From the NCBI GenBank assembly GCA_016192075.1, contig JACPUU010000002.1, positions 248,001-312,000 on the forward strand: a stretch of DNA of 64,000 bases, in the 5' to 3' direction. The stretch's first letter is position 1, and the number at the start of each line of letters is the position of its first letter. Positions 10,346 through 18,597 of this stretch are shown one piece after another. Position numbers and translations under genes: made by a program. The notes beneath the pieces were generated by a model that saw only the letters and a program-made list of their open reading frames with translations, did not search any database and was not told where the DNA came from. The stretch is from Bacteroidota bacterium (GTDB lineage: Bacteria > Bacteroidota > Bacteroidia > Flavobacteriales_D > Crocinitomicaceae).

Positions 10346-12481
10346 ATGAGAAATCTTAAATCAACTTTAGCCTTAGCGGCGCTCATCGGATTTTCGTCCG
10401 CAAATGGGCAAACCTGTACAGGTTATGTGCAACCACCCAATGATTTGGTTCAGAACGGAGGCATGGAATATTTTTCGAAGCCATGCGCCAATCTGGAGAT
10501 CAACAACGGCCCTTTTTACCCGTGTTGTTTTTGGACCTACCCATTGTCCAGCAATACAACCAGCTCTATTCTGGCGTCAGATTATTACAACGCGTGTGCG
10601 CCAACACCAACAACAAATGTTCAGGCCGGTAATTCTGTAAACGCATCACTTAATCTGCACAATTTCAGCTATGGTAGCCCGCCCACAGCGTTTATGGCAG
10701 TAAGTCCGCATACCGGAAACGGGTATTCAGGAATTTCAGTGTGTCAAAGTACCTCAGGTTTCGAGCATCGTGAATACATAACGTCTCAGTTGGTTTCAAC
10801 ATTGCAGGTAGGTGCTACCTATCAGTTCAGCGCCTGGGTAAGATTGTCGCCGGATAGCCAGTATGGAATTCAGAATTTGTCTGTTTTATTTTCAAACGCG
10901 CCTGCTGTTCAGGGTACATCGGGTTCCATTGGTTTACCAATTAATCCGGCAGCGGGTGATCTGTTGGTTCCGCTTAGTACAAGTCCTGTCACAAACAAAA
11001 CCGGTTGGGTTCAATTAACCGCAAATGTGGTAATACCAACCGGCTCAAGTTTTTCATACATTACTATTGGAAATTATTCAACCAATGCGGCAACAACATT
11101 GAGCAGTTTACTTCCGGTAGGTACAGCAAACAGTGTGTTCTCGTACTATTTTGTAGATGATGTTTCACTCACGTATGTTTGCGGACCAATTACACCTTCC
11201 ATTGCTGTTGCTTCAACGTATTGTTATGGATCTCCCATCAGTTTTGTCGGATCATCGACCGGTACAGCAAATTACAATGTATGGACCGTAGTTGAGAGTG
11301 ATCAGTTTGGAACCCCGGTAGTAGGTGCAACAGAGTGGTGGAGCCCTTGGTTTACTGGTAATCCTGGCTATTACACATTGCCTTCTGTGAATGGTCCGGC
11401 ATTGGCTTGTGGAAAATACTACCGTATAAAATTAGCTGTGGGCAATGACTGTTATGGCTGGGTTGAAACCACGCAGGTTATTTATTTAAACTGTCCGCCA
11501 CTTTCATACAGTCTTGCTGATCAGACAATCTGTAACGGAGATTGTGTGACACTCTCTGTTCCGGGTCCGTTAAAACATCATTCCTATACATGGACTTACC
11601 AGTCAGATGAACCTTTTGTTATTAGTACTGTGAATTCAGTAGTTGTTTGTCCAACACAGACTTCAACCTATTGCATAACTGTTACAAACAATCTCACCGG
11701 ATGCTCGACAACCACGTGTACAACGGTATATGTTGAAACGGCAAATCCGGCTTTCAGTTTATCAGTTACCCCAACGGCAGCAACCTACCAGACTTTTAAA
11801 GGGACTCCTGTTCAAACAACAAACCTTCCGTCCGGTTTTGGTTTTGTATGGTTTGTTGAAGAACTGGATGGATCTTACAACACCATTTATACGGTAAACA
11901 GCAGTGATCCAAACCTGATTCCTTGCTGGTGGACATTCCCTGGCGCTGAAGATTTTGACGGGTTTGACGGTACAACACCAACCCCGACATTAAGCACAAG
12001 CTGTTCACCGTCACTAGGTAAATTCAAATACAATACAAACTACCGTATTACACGTGGTACATGGTCAGATAATTGCCCGTGGACCCAAATGTCATACCTG
12101 GTTTATACCGCAAAAACAGCCGATGGAAATGTAGTGATTGTAGAAGATGAAAACGCACCTGATTTCAGCTATTTAATGAATGATGTAAGCGGTGTGGCAT
12201 CTGCAAATGGTCTGCTTCCGTTAGCGGATGAAACAACATTGTCAGTTTACCCGAATCCTTCAAACGACCTGGTAAACCTGACCTATTCATTCAACGAAGG
12301 CGTCAGCGGAAAAATAACAATCACTGACATCTCCGGAAGAACAGTTCAAACACTGGTTCTGTCTGCCAATACCGGTACAATTAAACTGGATATGATGGCC
12401 AATGAAAACGGAATCTATTTTGTCAATTTATTTGAAGGTGATGAGCTCATCAAAACAGAAAAACTGATTTTGAATCATTAA
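10346..12481 (+). CDS. Secreted T9SS type A surface protein, function unknown
   Basis: The 711-residue exported protein has a signal peptide MRNLKSTLALAALIGFSSANGQ. The N-terminal half (about 22-280) resembles the jelly-roll modules of Bacteroidota adhesins: NGGMEYF..., SAWVRLSPDSQYGIQNLSVLFS, NKTGWVQLTANVVIPTG and YFVDDVSLTYVCG. Ig-like, cysteine-containing segments follow (QTICNGDCVTLSVPG, CPTQTSTYCITVTN). The C-terminal 80 residues are a type IX secretion type A sorting domain: LSVYPNPSNDLVNLTY, GKITITDISGRTV, ENGIYFVNLFEGDELIKTEKLIL. The domain should direct export through T9SS and cleavage or anchoring at the surface. No enzymatic motif is visible, so adhesion or a matrix role is an inference. 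A strong terminator follows. Confidence 0.85.
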   Translation: MRNLKSTLALAALIGFSSANGQTCTGYVQPPNDLVQNGGMEYFSKPCANLEINNGPFYPCCFWTYPLSSNTTSSILASDYYNACAPTPTTNVQAGNSVNASLNLHNFSYGSPPTAFMAVSPHTGNGYSGISVCQSTSGFEHREYITSQLVSTLQVGATYQFSAWVRLSPDSQYGIQNLSVLFSNAPAVQGTSGSIGLPINPAAGDLLVPLSTSPVTNKTGWVQLTANVVIPTGSSFSYITIGNYSTNAATTLSSLLPVGTANSVFSYYFVDDVSLTYVCGPITPSIAVASTYCYGSPISFVGSSTGTANYNVWTVVESDQFGTPVVGATEWWSPWFTGNPGYYTLPSVNGPALACGKYYRIKLAVGNDCYGWVETTQVIYLNCPPLSYSLADQTICNGDCVTLSVPGPLKHHSYTWTYQSDEPFVISTVNSVVVCPTQTSTYCITVTNNLTGCSTTTCTTVYVETANPAFSLSVTPTAATYQTFKGTPVQTTNLPSGFGFVWFVEELDGSYNTIYTVNSSDPNLIPCWWTFPGAEDFDGFDGTTPTPTLSTSCSPSLGKFKYNTNYRITRGTWSDNCPWTQMSYLVYTAKTADGNVVIVEDENAPDFSYLMNDVSGVASANGLLPLADETTLSVYPNPSNDLVNLTYSFNEGVSGKITITDISGRTVQTLVLSANTGTIKLDMMANENGIYFVNLFEGDELIKTEKLILNH

Positions 12482-12502
12482 AAAGCAGTTTAGCTGATGT
12501 AT

Positions 12503-12541
12503 AAAACTCCGGCAACCTCATCGTTGCCGGAGTTTTTTTTT
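12503..12541 (+). terminator. Rho-independent terminator
   Basis: An 11-bp perfect stem, ACTCCGGCAAC with GTTGCCGGAGT, surrounds a six-base loop and is followed by a run of nine T. It lies just after the stop of the secreted protein gene and ends its transcript. Confidence 0.9.
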
Positions 12542-12682
12542 GCACTGAGGTCATGTGCCAAAAACTTTCCCTGTGGTAGTGATAAAAAAATAAGTTCAAA
12601 ATTCAGTCATTTTAGTGTACGTCGGTAGCAACTGTAGCGTTTAGTCAGCGTTAATAGCTAAGAGTATAAGAATCCGGTATAC

Positions 12683-14767
12683 ATGAAAACGTATATTTTC
12701 TCAGGAGTTTTCCTGCTGTTATGTTTGTCTGGTGCTGCACAACCTGGCGGATGCCCTCTGCCGGTGATCAGTTATACCGCTGATTGCGGAGCTGATTCAA
12801 CTCAATTGATGGCCTCCCCGGGATTTGACAGCTATACCTGGTTTCCCGCTGCAGGACTTTCTGATTCCACGGTTCAAAATCCAATGGCTCTTTTGAATAT
12901 AGGTGCAACCTATAACTTAATTACCACAACCCTGGGGCCTGAGTTGGTTTTCAATGGTGATTTTGCTTTGGGCAATACTGGATTTATCAGCGGGCAAATA
13001 TATTCATCGTGGTATTCTCCCTGCAATTATTATGTGGCCCCCACTTTTTTTACAACCGCATACAGCCTTACGGATCATACACCCACCGCTGATAATTTTT
13101 TCATGTCTGTTGACGGCTGCGGCCCTGCAACCATTTTGTGGGAACAAACAATTTCAACCATTGATCCTTTTGAAATCTATGACTTTTCGTTTTGGGGCAC
13201 CAAGGTAGATTATAATCAACCCATTTATGAAATGCATTTGATTGGCAATGTAACCGGTGATGTTGTTGTTGCAACGCAAACGGGCGTGGTTTATACCGGT
13301 ATCTGGGATTGGGATGAATACGGATTTTCTTCCTGGAATTCAGGGGCTAACACATCCGTTACAATTCGTATTGTAAACCTCGAAACAAATGGCTTCGGAA
13401 ATGATTTTGCGCTGGATGATTTTTCATTTCGTAAAATTTGCGTTGATACAACCAGCGTAACGCTTTCAGAAGGTGTGCTGACTGCAGATTTCGATTTCAC
13501 ACCCGGTTGTCCGGGAACAGAATCCAGCTTTACTGATTTAACACCCGGCACTCCGGATTCATGGTCGTGGAATTTTGGTGACGGTGCCACTTCAACAGAC
13601 CAAAATCCGCAGCATGTTTTTTCAAACTCCGGTACATACCCTGTAACACTTTTTGCAACCACGCTGAGTGGATGCCAGGATTCGGTAACCCTTTCTGTTT
13701 TGGTTCCTGAATTACCGGTTGCCGATTTTGGTTTTGTCAACGATTGTTATTACAATGTAGCAGCGTTCACTGATCTGTCAACCGTTTCGTCAGGTTCAAT
13801 CAATCAATGGGAGTGGAATTTTGGAGATGGATCAACAAGTCTACTGCAGAACAGTACGCATCTATATTCGGGTAGCGGAACATTTAACGTTCAACTGGTT
13901 GTTACTTCTGACGCCAATTGCAAGGATAGTGTGACACAGGTAATAAACAGGTTTGAAGCACCGGTTGCCAATTTCAGCAGTATCACTGAAGCGTGTGAAC
14001 AGGCATGTATACCCTTTACTGATTTATCAACCTTCGTCGACATTCCAATTGCATCGTGGCAATGGGATTTTGGCAACGGCCAGACCTTTGGTACACCTGA
14101 TCCTGTTCCCTGTTTTACCAATTTATCTGCGGTTGTTTCTTCATTTGATGTAACGTTAACCGTGGTCAATGATTCGGGGTGCCAACATACTTTTTCGGTT
14201 GCAGACTACCTGCAGATTTTTCCAAAACCGGTGGCTTCTTTTACATATAGTCCCAATGATCCTGATGTAACGCATTCAACAGTGCAGTTTAATAATACCT
14301 CGCAATTTGCAGATTCGTACGCCTGGAATTTTGGTGATTCTGATGGTTCGTCAAATGAAACAGATCCGTCTCATGTTTATGAAAATTCTCCCGGCTCTTA
14401 CCTTGTAACGCTTATTGTTTCTTCGTTTAATGGTTCCTGTGCTGATACTGCGCAGGTAATGATCACCATTCTGGAAGATCCGGTGTTTTATGTGCCGAAT
14501 TGTTTTACGCCGGATGGAGATGCATTTAACCAGGTATTCCTGCCCATATTTACAGAGAGTTTTGATCCCTATGCATTTCACTTAACCATTTTTAACCGTT
14601 GGGGAGAAATTGTTTTTGAATCATACAACGCAGCCATAGGGTGGGATGGAACGTATGAGAATAAGGGGCTTGTTCAGGACGGCGTTTATGTTTGGCGAAT
14701 CAGCCTTAAAGAATCAGCTTCAGAAATGCCAGCTGAATATACCGGGCATGTAACCATTCTTAAGTAA
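12683..14767 (+). CDS. Secreted PKD-domain protein with CHU_C (T9SS type B) C-terminus
   Basis: The 694-residue protein has a signal peptide ending GAAQ. A jelly-roll-like module follows at about 90-250 (ELVFNGDFALGNTGF ... FALDDFSFRKIC). Four PKD domains come next, each with a WNFGDG-type motif (WSWNFGDGATSTDQNP, WEWNFGDGSTSLLQN, WQWDFGNGQTFG, YAWNFGDSDGSSNETDP). The last 90 residues are the gliding-motility-associated/CHU_C domain: VPNCFTPDGDAFNQVF, FHLTIFNRWGEIVFES, GWDGTYENKGLVQDGVYVW, TGHVTILK. Such proteins are T9SS cargo handled by the type B route, usually large cell-surface adhesins. The gene starts with ATG 140 bases after the preceding terminator and appears monocistronic. Confidence 0.88.
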   Translation: MKTYIFSGVFLLLCLSGAAQPGGCPLPVISYTADCGADSTQLMASPGFDSYTWFPAAGLSDSTVQNPMALLNIGATYNLITTTLGPELVFNGDFALGNTGFISGQIYSSWYSPCNYYVAPTFFTTAYSLTDHTPTADNFFMSVDGCGPATILWEQTISTIDPFEIYDFSFWGTKVDYNQPIYEMHLIGNVTGDVVVATQTGVVYTGIWDWDEYGFSSWNSGANTSVTIRIVNLETNGFGNDFALDDFSFRKICVDTTSVTLSEGVLTADFDFTPGCPGTESSFTDLTPGTPDSWSWNFGDGATSTDQNPQHVFSNSGTYPVTLFATTLSGCQDSVTLSVLVPELPVADFGFVNDCYYNVAAFTDLSTVSSGSINQWEWNFGDGSTSLLQNSTHLYSGSGTFNVQLVVTSDANCKDSVTQVINRFEAPVANFSSITEACEQACIPFTDLSTFVDIPIASWQWDFGNGQTFGTPDPVPCFTNLSAVVSSFDVTLTVVNDSGCQHTFSVADYLQIFPKPVASFTYSPNDPDVTHSTVQFNNTSQFADSYAWNFGDSDGSSNETDPSHVYENSPGSYLVTLIVSSFNGSCADTAQVMITILEDPVFYVPNCFTPDGDAFNQVFLPIFTESFDPYAFHLTIFNRWGEIVFESYNAAIGWDGTYENKGLVQDGVYVWRISLKESASEMPAEYTGHVTILK

Positions 14768-14786
14768 TAACTGGTTATTTCAGGTC

Positions 14787-14823
14787 AAAAAAAAATCGCC
14801 CGGAATCTGAGTCCCGGGCGATT
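14787..14823 (-). terminator. Terminator between convergent genes
   Basis: A 10-bp stem (AATCGCCCGG with CCGGGCGATT) and ten-base loop is bordered by a run of nine A on the left, giving a U tract for minus-strand transcription. It therefore ends the lipoprotein mRNA at 14836 and may also stop read-through from 14767. Confidence 0.85.
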
Positions 14824-14835
14824 GTCGTCAGCAAT

Positions 14836-15786
14836 TTAAAAATTGTTGATGGTGGTAGTAAGTTCACCTTGTGTGGTAGGTGTCAGTTCTGATATGGTTA
14901 TAATTTGTCCATCCGTAATGGTAACATCTTTAATAGCGTGATGCAGTTCATCATCAATGATGGCAACCGCTACCACGTGAACATGCAAACCAATTGGAAT
15001 TTGTCCGTAGTGTTCTGAGAAATAACCTTCAGGGGTAAAAGCATCCAGCCTGGCCAGGCAGTTAGGCATATCATCATATACCAGGTAAATTTCACAGTTT
15101 GACAGGTCATATCCCTCAGGCATTTCAACCAGTAAGGTTGTTTTTGGATTAGGGTCAGACCAGAAACGATCAACATTGGTCCAGCCCCATTCACCGTCCA
15201 TGATTCCGTAAGAACCGCTGCCGGTTGTGTCTACAACCATAGCCGTGTCGGCAACATCAAGCTCCCACAAATCTTCGCCGGTATTTACATCACCGCCCAT
15301 GCGAAAAAGCTCCATGTTCGGGTCCATTCCCCCGGTTAAATTAGCCGGAACATTCACCAGCACATACGAATTTGTATGTAACTGATTACCGTTTTGTGTA
15401 ATGTTGAGGTAATATTCACCGCCTGAAAGCAATAACGTTGGCTCACCTCCTGGTTGAACGCCAATAGTAGGCTTGTTGTTAAACAACATGGAAGCGCGGT
15501 CAAAAATTTCAATAAGCTCTACGGTTACATTTCCGCTCACCAGGTTGTTTGATGCGTCAAGCAATGTATTCGGAAAAATTTCCACAGTTGTTCCGTGAGT
15601 TCCAGTAATCACGTCGCCGGTAGTTGCATTGACGGTATAGGTCTGCACGGCTCCGTTGCGGTTTGAGGTAAACAGGTCGGTTAATGCGCTGCCGTCCGGT
15701 GTTGGGGGAGGAATAACTTCAGGTTTGTTGCAGGAATAGGCCAGCAACAAAACAGCGGTTGCTATTAAAAGAGATTTTGTTTTCAT
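14836..15786 (-). CDS. Lipoprotein of unknown function
   Basis: The 316-residue protein has a lipoprotein signal MKTKSLLIATAVLLLAYSC with Cys19 as the lipidated residue, then a short proline-rich linker (KPEVIPPPTPDG). The rest is beta-rich and soluble. A segment at about 50-115 (VIFPNTLLDASNNLVSGNVTVELIEIFDR-like, with TTVEIFPNTLLD) resembles the ZU5/carboxypeptidase-regulatory-like folds of Bacteroidota lipoproteins. A repeat of similar character occurs near the C-terminus. I do not recognise a catalytic site. It is probably exposed on the inner or outer membrane. It is monocistronic with its own terminator. Confidence 0.8.
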   Translation of the reverse strand: MKTKSLLIATAVLLLAYSCNKPEVIPPPTPDGSALTDLFTSNRNGAVQTYTVNATTGDVITGTHGTTVEIFPNTLLDASNNLVSGNVTVELIEIFDRASMLFNNKPTIGVQPGGEPTLLLSGGEYYLNITQNGNQLHTNSYVLVNVPANLTGGMDPNMELFRMGGDVNTGEDLWELDVADTAMVVDTTGSGSYGIMDGEWGWTNVDRFWSDPNPKTTLLVEMPEGYDLSNCEIYLVYDDMPNCLARLDAFTPEGYFSEHYGQIPIGLHVHVVAVAIIDDELHHAIKDVTITDGQIITISELTPTTQGELTTTINNF

Positions 15787-15950
15787 CGTAGTTAGTTTTT
15801 GTTAGATACAAATCGTTGCGTTGAATGGTTGTCTGGATTTCAGTAGATATTTTAATCTGCTTAACATCAATAAGTTAACGTGTTTATTTCGGATACAAAC
15901 GGCTGGAGACAATACTAAAAAGTTCAAAAAAATTTGGAAATTAAGTTAGA

Positions 15951-15976
15951 TAGTTAGACATTTGTTTAAATAACTA
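15951..15976 (+). promoter_or_regulatory. Candidate autoregulatory operator of the SdpR-type repressor
   Basis: TAGTTA and TAACTA form an inverted repeat separated by 14 bases, ending five bases before the repressor start codon. A further GTTAGA-type direct repeat lies immediately upstream (15944-15957). ArsR/SdpR repressors bind imperfect inverted repeats over their own promoter, so this is the natural operator candidate. The site is inferred from position and symmetry only. Confidence 0.35.
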
Positions 15977-15981
15977 ATCAA

Positions 15982-16236
15982 ATGAATCGTCTTTTCAAAG
16001 CACTGAATGATAAAACAAGGCGCCGGATTCTGGAACTTTTGCGCAAGGGCGATATGACTGCGGGTGAAATTGCAGAGCAATTCAATATGACCAAGCCAAG
16101 CATTTCACATCACCTGGATTTATTAAAACAGTCGGACCTTGTTACAGCTGAAAAAAAAGGACAGTTTGTAGTATACAGTATTAATACAACAGTCATTGAT
16201 GACTTATTGAAATGGGTTTTGAAAATCAAAAAATAA
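15982..16236 (+). CDS. ArsR-family transcriptional repressor, SdpR autorepressor type
   Basis: The 84-residue protein is a compact winged helix-turn-helix: LFKALNDKTRRRILELLRKGDMTAGEIAEQFNMTKPSISHHLDLLKQSDLVTAEKKGQFVVYSINTTV. That arrangement is typical of the SdpR autorepressor group, which lacks the metal-binding cysteines of classical ArsR. It lies 37 bases upstream of an SdpI-family membrane protein, reproducing the Bacillus sdpRI immunity/signal operon arrangement. In Bacillus, SdpI captures SdpR at the membrane when the SdpC toxin is present; whether the same happens here is not shown by the sequence. No SdpC-like toxin gene is seen nearby. Confidence 0.9.
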   Translation: MNRLFKALNDKTRRRILELLRKGDMTAGEIAEQFNMTKPSISHHLDLLKQSDLVTAEKKGQFVVYSINTTVIDDLLKWVLKIKK

Positions 16237-16273
16237 GTGCAGGTACCAATCTGCCGAACTAAAAATAACAGTT

Positions 16274-16933
16274 ATGAAAACAAAAAAAATCAGTCGGGAA
16301 ATTTTATTTATCCTGCTTCATTCAGTCCCTTTTATTTACCTGGCGCTTAACTATGCGTCGCTGCCTGAAATGGTGCCTACTCATTTTAATGTAGCCGGTG
16401 AGGCAGATGGATTCAGTTCACGGCAATCGCTGATATGGATACTGCTGGCTTTAAACGGGCTGGGGTATTTACTTTTCTTGGTAATTCCGTTTATTGATCC
16501 CAAAAAATTTGCCACCACACATGAAAAAATCTATTTCCGCATCCGCATCGGAATGGCTTTACTGCTTGTGGCATTAAGTGTATTGATGGTTTATCTGGCC
16601 AATGGTGATCCGATGAAAGGAATTTTTGCGCTGGGCGTTTTCTTTGTACTGATTTGTGTTTTTCTGGGTAATTATTTACAGGCCGTAAAAACCAATTATT
16701 TTATCGGAATCAGAACTCCCTGGACGCTGAATAGTGAAACTAACTGGCGAAAAACACACCTGGTGACCGGCCGCATTCTTTTTTACGGCGGCATTGCCAG
16801 CATACCACTCTTGTTTATACTCCCGGCCAATCTGGCGCCAACAGGTGCGGTGGGAGTCCTTCTCGGTGGTTGTTTGTTTGGGTTGATTTATTCGTACGTA
16901 CTCTTCCGCAACGAAAAAAAGGAGACTGTCTGA
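16274..16933 (+). CDS. SdpI-family membrane protein (DUF1648/SdpI)
   Basis: The 219-residue protein has about six transmembrane helices. It carries the DUF1648 signature LPEMVPTHFNVAGEADGFSSR in the first extracytoplasmic loop and the SdpI-domain signature FIGIRTPWTLNSETNWRKTH near residue 145. Members act as immunity or sensor proteins against the SDP cannibalism peptide in Bacillus; in other phyla they are found with SdpR repressors without known ligands. It is co-transcribed with the repressor upstream. Its 3' end overlaps, on the opposite strand, the C-terminal tail of the RAYT transposase reading frame. A palindrome directly after the stop codon may end transcription. Confidence 0.9.
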   Translation: MKTKKISREILFILLHSVPFIYLALNYASLPEMVPTHFNVAGEADGFSSRQSLIWILLALNGLGYLLFLVIPFIDPKKFATTHEKIYFRIRIGMALLLVALSVLMVYLANGDPMKGIFALGVFFVLICVFLGNYLQAVKTNYFIGIRTPWTLNSETNWRKTHLVTGRILFYGGIASIPLLFILPANLAPTGAVGVLLGGCLFGLIYSYVLFRNEKKETV

Positions 16934-17346
16934 TTCCCCACACCCCACATCCCGGGATATGGGGTGTGGGGGATACCATGATGCACTTTCTGATTCTGAA
17001 TATATTCAAACACTTTTTCCAGCGCAGATTCACTGACTGAGAATGCTCCATATCCTTCCTGCCAGCTAAATCTACCCGGTACTGATGCGTATTCATTTAC
17101 ATAGCGGGATGAACTTCCTTTAACCTGTTTAATGGTATCTGCAATGGAAACTGACGCATTCATCTTAAACAAACAATGAACGTGATCGGGGGCTCCGTTA
17201 ATAATTTTCACCGGGCACCGTAATTGCATGAACTCAGCACGCATTTTCGGGTACAGAATTTTCTCCAGGGAAGGTGTAATAACAGGTTCACGGTATTTAG
17301 TTGTCCAAACGGCATGTACCCATATTTTGCTTAACGAATGTGACAT
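16888..17346 (-). CDS. REP-associated tyrosine transposase (RAYT, Y1/HUH family), altered C-terminus
   Basis: The protein starts MSHSLSKIWVHAVWTTKYREPVI, the usual beginning of Bacteroidota IS200-like/REP-associated transposases, so I prefer the Met at 17346 to the one three codons upstream. The HUH motif is DHVHCLFKM. The catalytic-helix region is FSWQEGYGAFSVSESALEKVFEYIQNQKVHH, with the likely nucleophilic Tyr in VFEYIQ. After VHH the familiar tail is absent. Instead the reading frame runs through a palindrome and then antisense to the SdpI gene's 3' end (GIPHTPYPGMWGVGNQT...). The gene is bracketed by two long palindromes (16936-16971 and 17443-17488), as expected for a RAYT and its REP targets. 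Function may be impaired by the altered tail. Confidence 0.85.
   Translation of the reverse strand: MSHSLSKIWVHAVWTTKYREPVITPSLEKILYPKMRAEFMQLRCPVKIINGAPDHVHCLFKMNASVSIADTIKQVKGSSSRYVNEYASVPGRFSWQEGYGAFSVSESALEKVFEYIQNQKVHHGIPHTPYPGMWGVGNQTVSFFSLRKSTYE
16936..16971. repeat. Long palindrome at 3' end of RAYT gene (REP-like)
   Basis: A 12-bp perfect outer stem (CCCCACACCCCA with TGGGGTGTGGGG) encloses the 10-bp palindrome ATCCCGGGAT after one mismatch. It begins two bases after the SdpI stop codon and lies within the RAYT reading frame. Shared features with the palindrome on the other side of the RAYT (CCCCAC tips, CCCGGGA core) suggest a REP pair. Confidence 0.8.
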
Positions 17347-17442
17347 CGCAAACATTAAATAGAAGATTATTCGTCTGGGAATTTTTTTTGATCGCAGATA
17401 AATTCTCTCAATAGAATAGCGATCCCGTTGCGTTTTAAATTA

Positions 17443-17488
17443 CCCCCACGCTCAGCCCGGGAATTAATTCCCGGGCTGAGCGTGGGGG
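17443..17488. repeat. Perfect 46-bp palindrome upstream of RAYT gene (REP-like)
   Basis: Both 23-base arms are exactly complementary (tips CCCCCACGCTCAG, centre CCCGGGAATT/AATTCCCGGG). It lies 8 bases past the stop of the serine protease gene and about 97 bases upstream of the RAYT start. It may also act as terminator of the protease operon, although no T tract follows. Confidence 0.85.
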
Positions 17489-17496
17489 GTGTTGTT

Positions 17497-18582
17497 TCAA
17501 TTTTCAGCTAACTCCATACCATATTGCTCAGACAGCAAATGGTCATAATGATCTGCTTTTTTGAACAAATCATCCAGTATTGTTTTTCCGGTTTCTTCGT
17601 TCAGGTCTTCGTCATACATGATGGTGCCCAAAACAATATTCTGGCGGTCAACAGAAAAGGTGAGTGATTCCAGCGTATAATTTTCGCGCAGCAGAAACTC
17701 GTATAATTTTCCAATGTTTTCTTTAGGCAGTGAACCAAGCGTTGCATCACAATAAACAAAACGGTTGTTGGTGTTGTAAGATACTTTGATGAGGGCACTG
17801 CCGCTTTCTACATCCCATCCCACTTTGCCTACACGTGAAAGTTCTACATTTTTTCCAATGCCTGCAAGAATTTTTTCAATGGTGGCAGAAACTCCTTCAG
17901 GCTGATACGGGGTTGATTCAAATTCCTTTACATCAAACTGATTTCCGCAATGCGGGCAATAGCCATCCTGTAAGCTTGATTTGGTCAGAATGTTTGTACA
18001 TGATGGGCATTTGGATGCTCTTTCATTGTTTGATTTTTCTGAAAATTCGCGTAAAATTTCATTCAGTTTAACCGATGGCAGTGCAAATCCAAGACTTTCA
18101 CCATCTCTGAAAATAAACGTGTTTACACCTACTACTTCTCCGCGTTCATTGATCAGTGGTCCGCCGCTGTTGCCGGGATTAATGGCTGCATCTACCTGAA
18201 TATAATCCACGTTATTAAACTTCCGTTCGGCTTTTGAAACAATTCCCTGTGTGGCTGTAAACCGCAATCCAAGCGGGTGACCAATGGCAATAATTTTTTC
18301 ACCGGCTTCTACTTTCCTGTCAGAGATTTGTACCTGGCCTGAATTCTGGTATCCGTCAGGTACGCGCAAAAAAGCAATATCATTCAACGGGTCCGTGTAA
18401 ATAACATTTGCCATGGTTTTGCTGAATTTTTCACCGCGTATTACCACCCGTTCATTACCAAAAATAACGTGACGGTTTGTTACAATCAGATTTTTTTCTT
18501 TTACAATAAATCCGCTTCCTGATCCTCCTGGCGTGTGGATTTGTACAATAATATCCTGGTATGTGTTAATGATGTCTTTCAT
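17497..18582 (-). CDS. Cytosolic HtrA-like trypsin-fold protease with zinc ribbon and C-terminal YbjN-like domain
   Basis: The 361-residue protein has a trypsin-2/HtrA-type protease domain (about 5-180) with a complete triad: His38 (TNRHVI), Asp68 (LNDIAFL) and Ser139 (GNSGGPL). There is no signal peptide or membrane anchor, and no PDZ domain. Instead a rubredoxin-like zinc ribbon (Cys192, Cys195, Cys209, Cys212; CPSC and CPHC) follows. The last part (about 235-350) is an alpha/beta domain resembling YbjN/type III chaperone-like folds (SRVGKVGWDVESGSALIKV ... LPKENIGKLYEFLLRENYTL). A similar domain appears in the protein encoded 15 bases upstream, so the two probably work together in the cytoplasm. 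Substrates are unknown. A perfect palindrome follows the stop. Confidence 0.88.
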   Translation of the reverse strand: MKDIINTYQDIIVQIHTPGGSGSGFIVKEKNLIVTNRHVIFGNERVVIRGEKFSKTMANVIYTDPLNDIAFLRVPDGYQNSGQVQISDRKVEAGEKIIAIGHPLGLRFTATQGIVSKAERKFNNVDYIQVDAAINPGNSGGPLINERGEVVGVNTFIFRDGESLGFALPSVKLNEILREFSEKSNNERASKCPSCTNILTKSSLQDGYCPHCGNQFDVKEFESTPYQPEGVSATIEKILAGIGKNVELSRVGKVGWDVESGSALIKVSYNTNNRFVYCDATLGSLPKENIGKLYEFLLRENYTLESLTFSVDRQNIVLGTIMYDEDLNEETGKTILDDLFKKADHYDHLLSEQYGMELAEN

Positions 18583-18597
18583 ACTTTAAAGGGGGCT

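Noticed and set aside
13291-13740. 149-codon antisense frame in the PKD protein
   Set aside because: Shadow of the coding strand; low-complexity Val/Ser/Thr composition and no motif.
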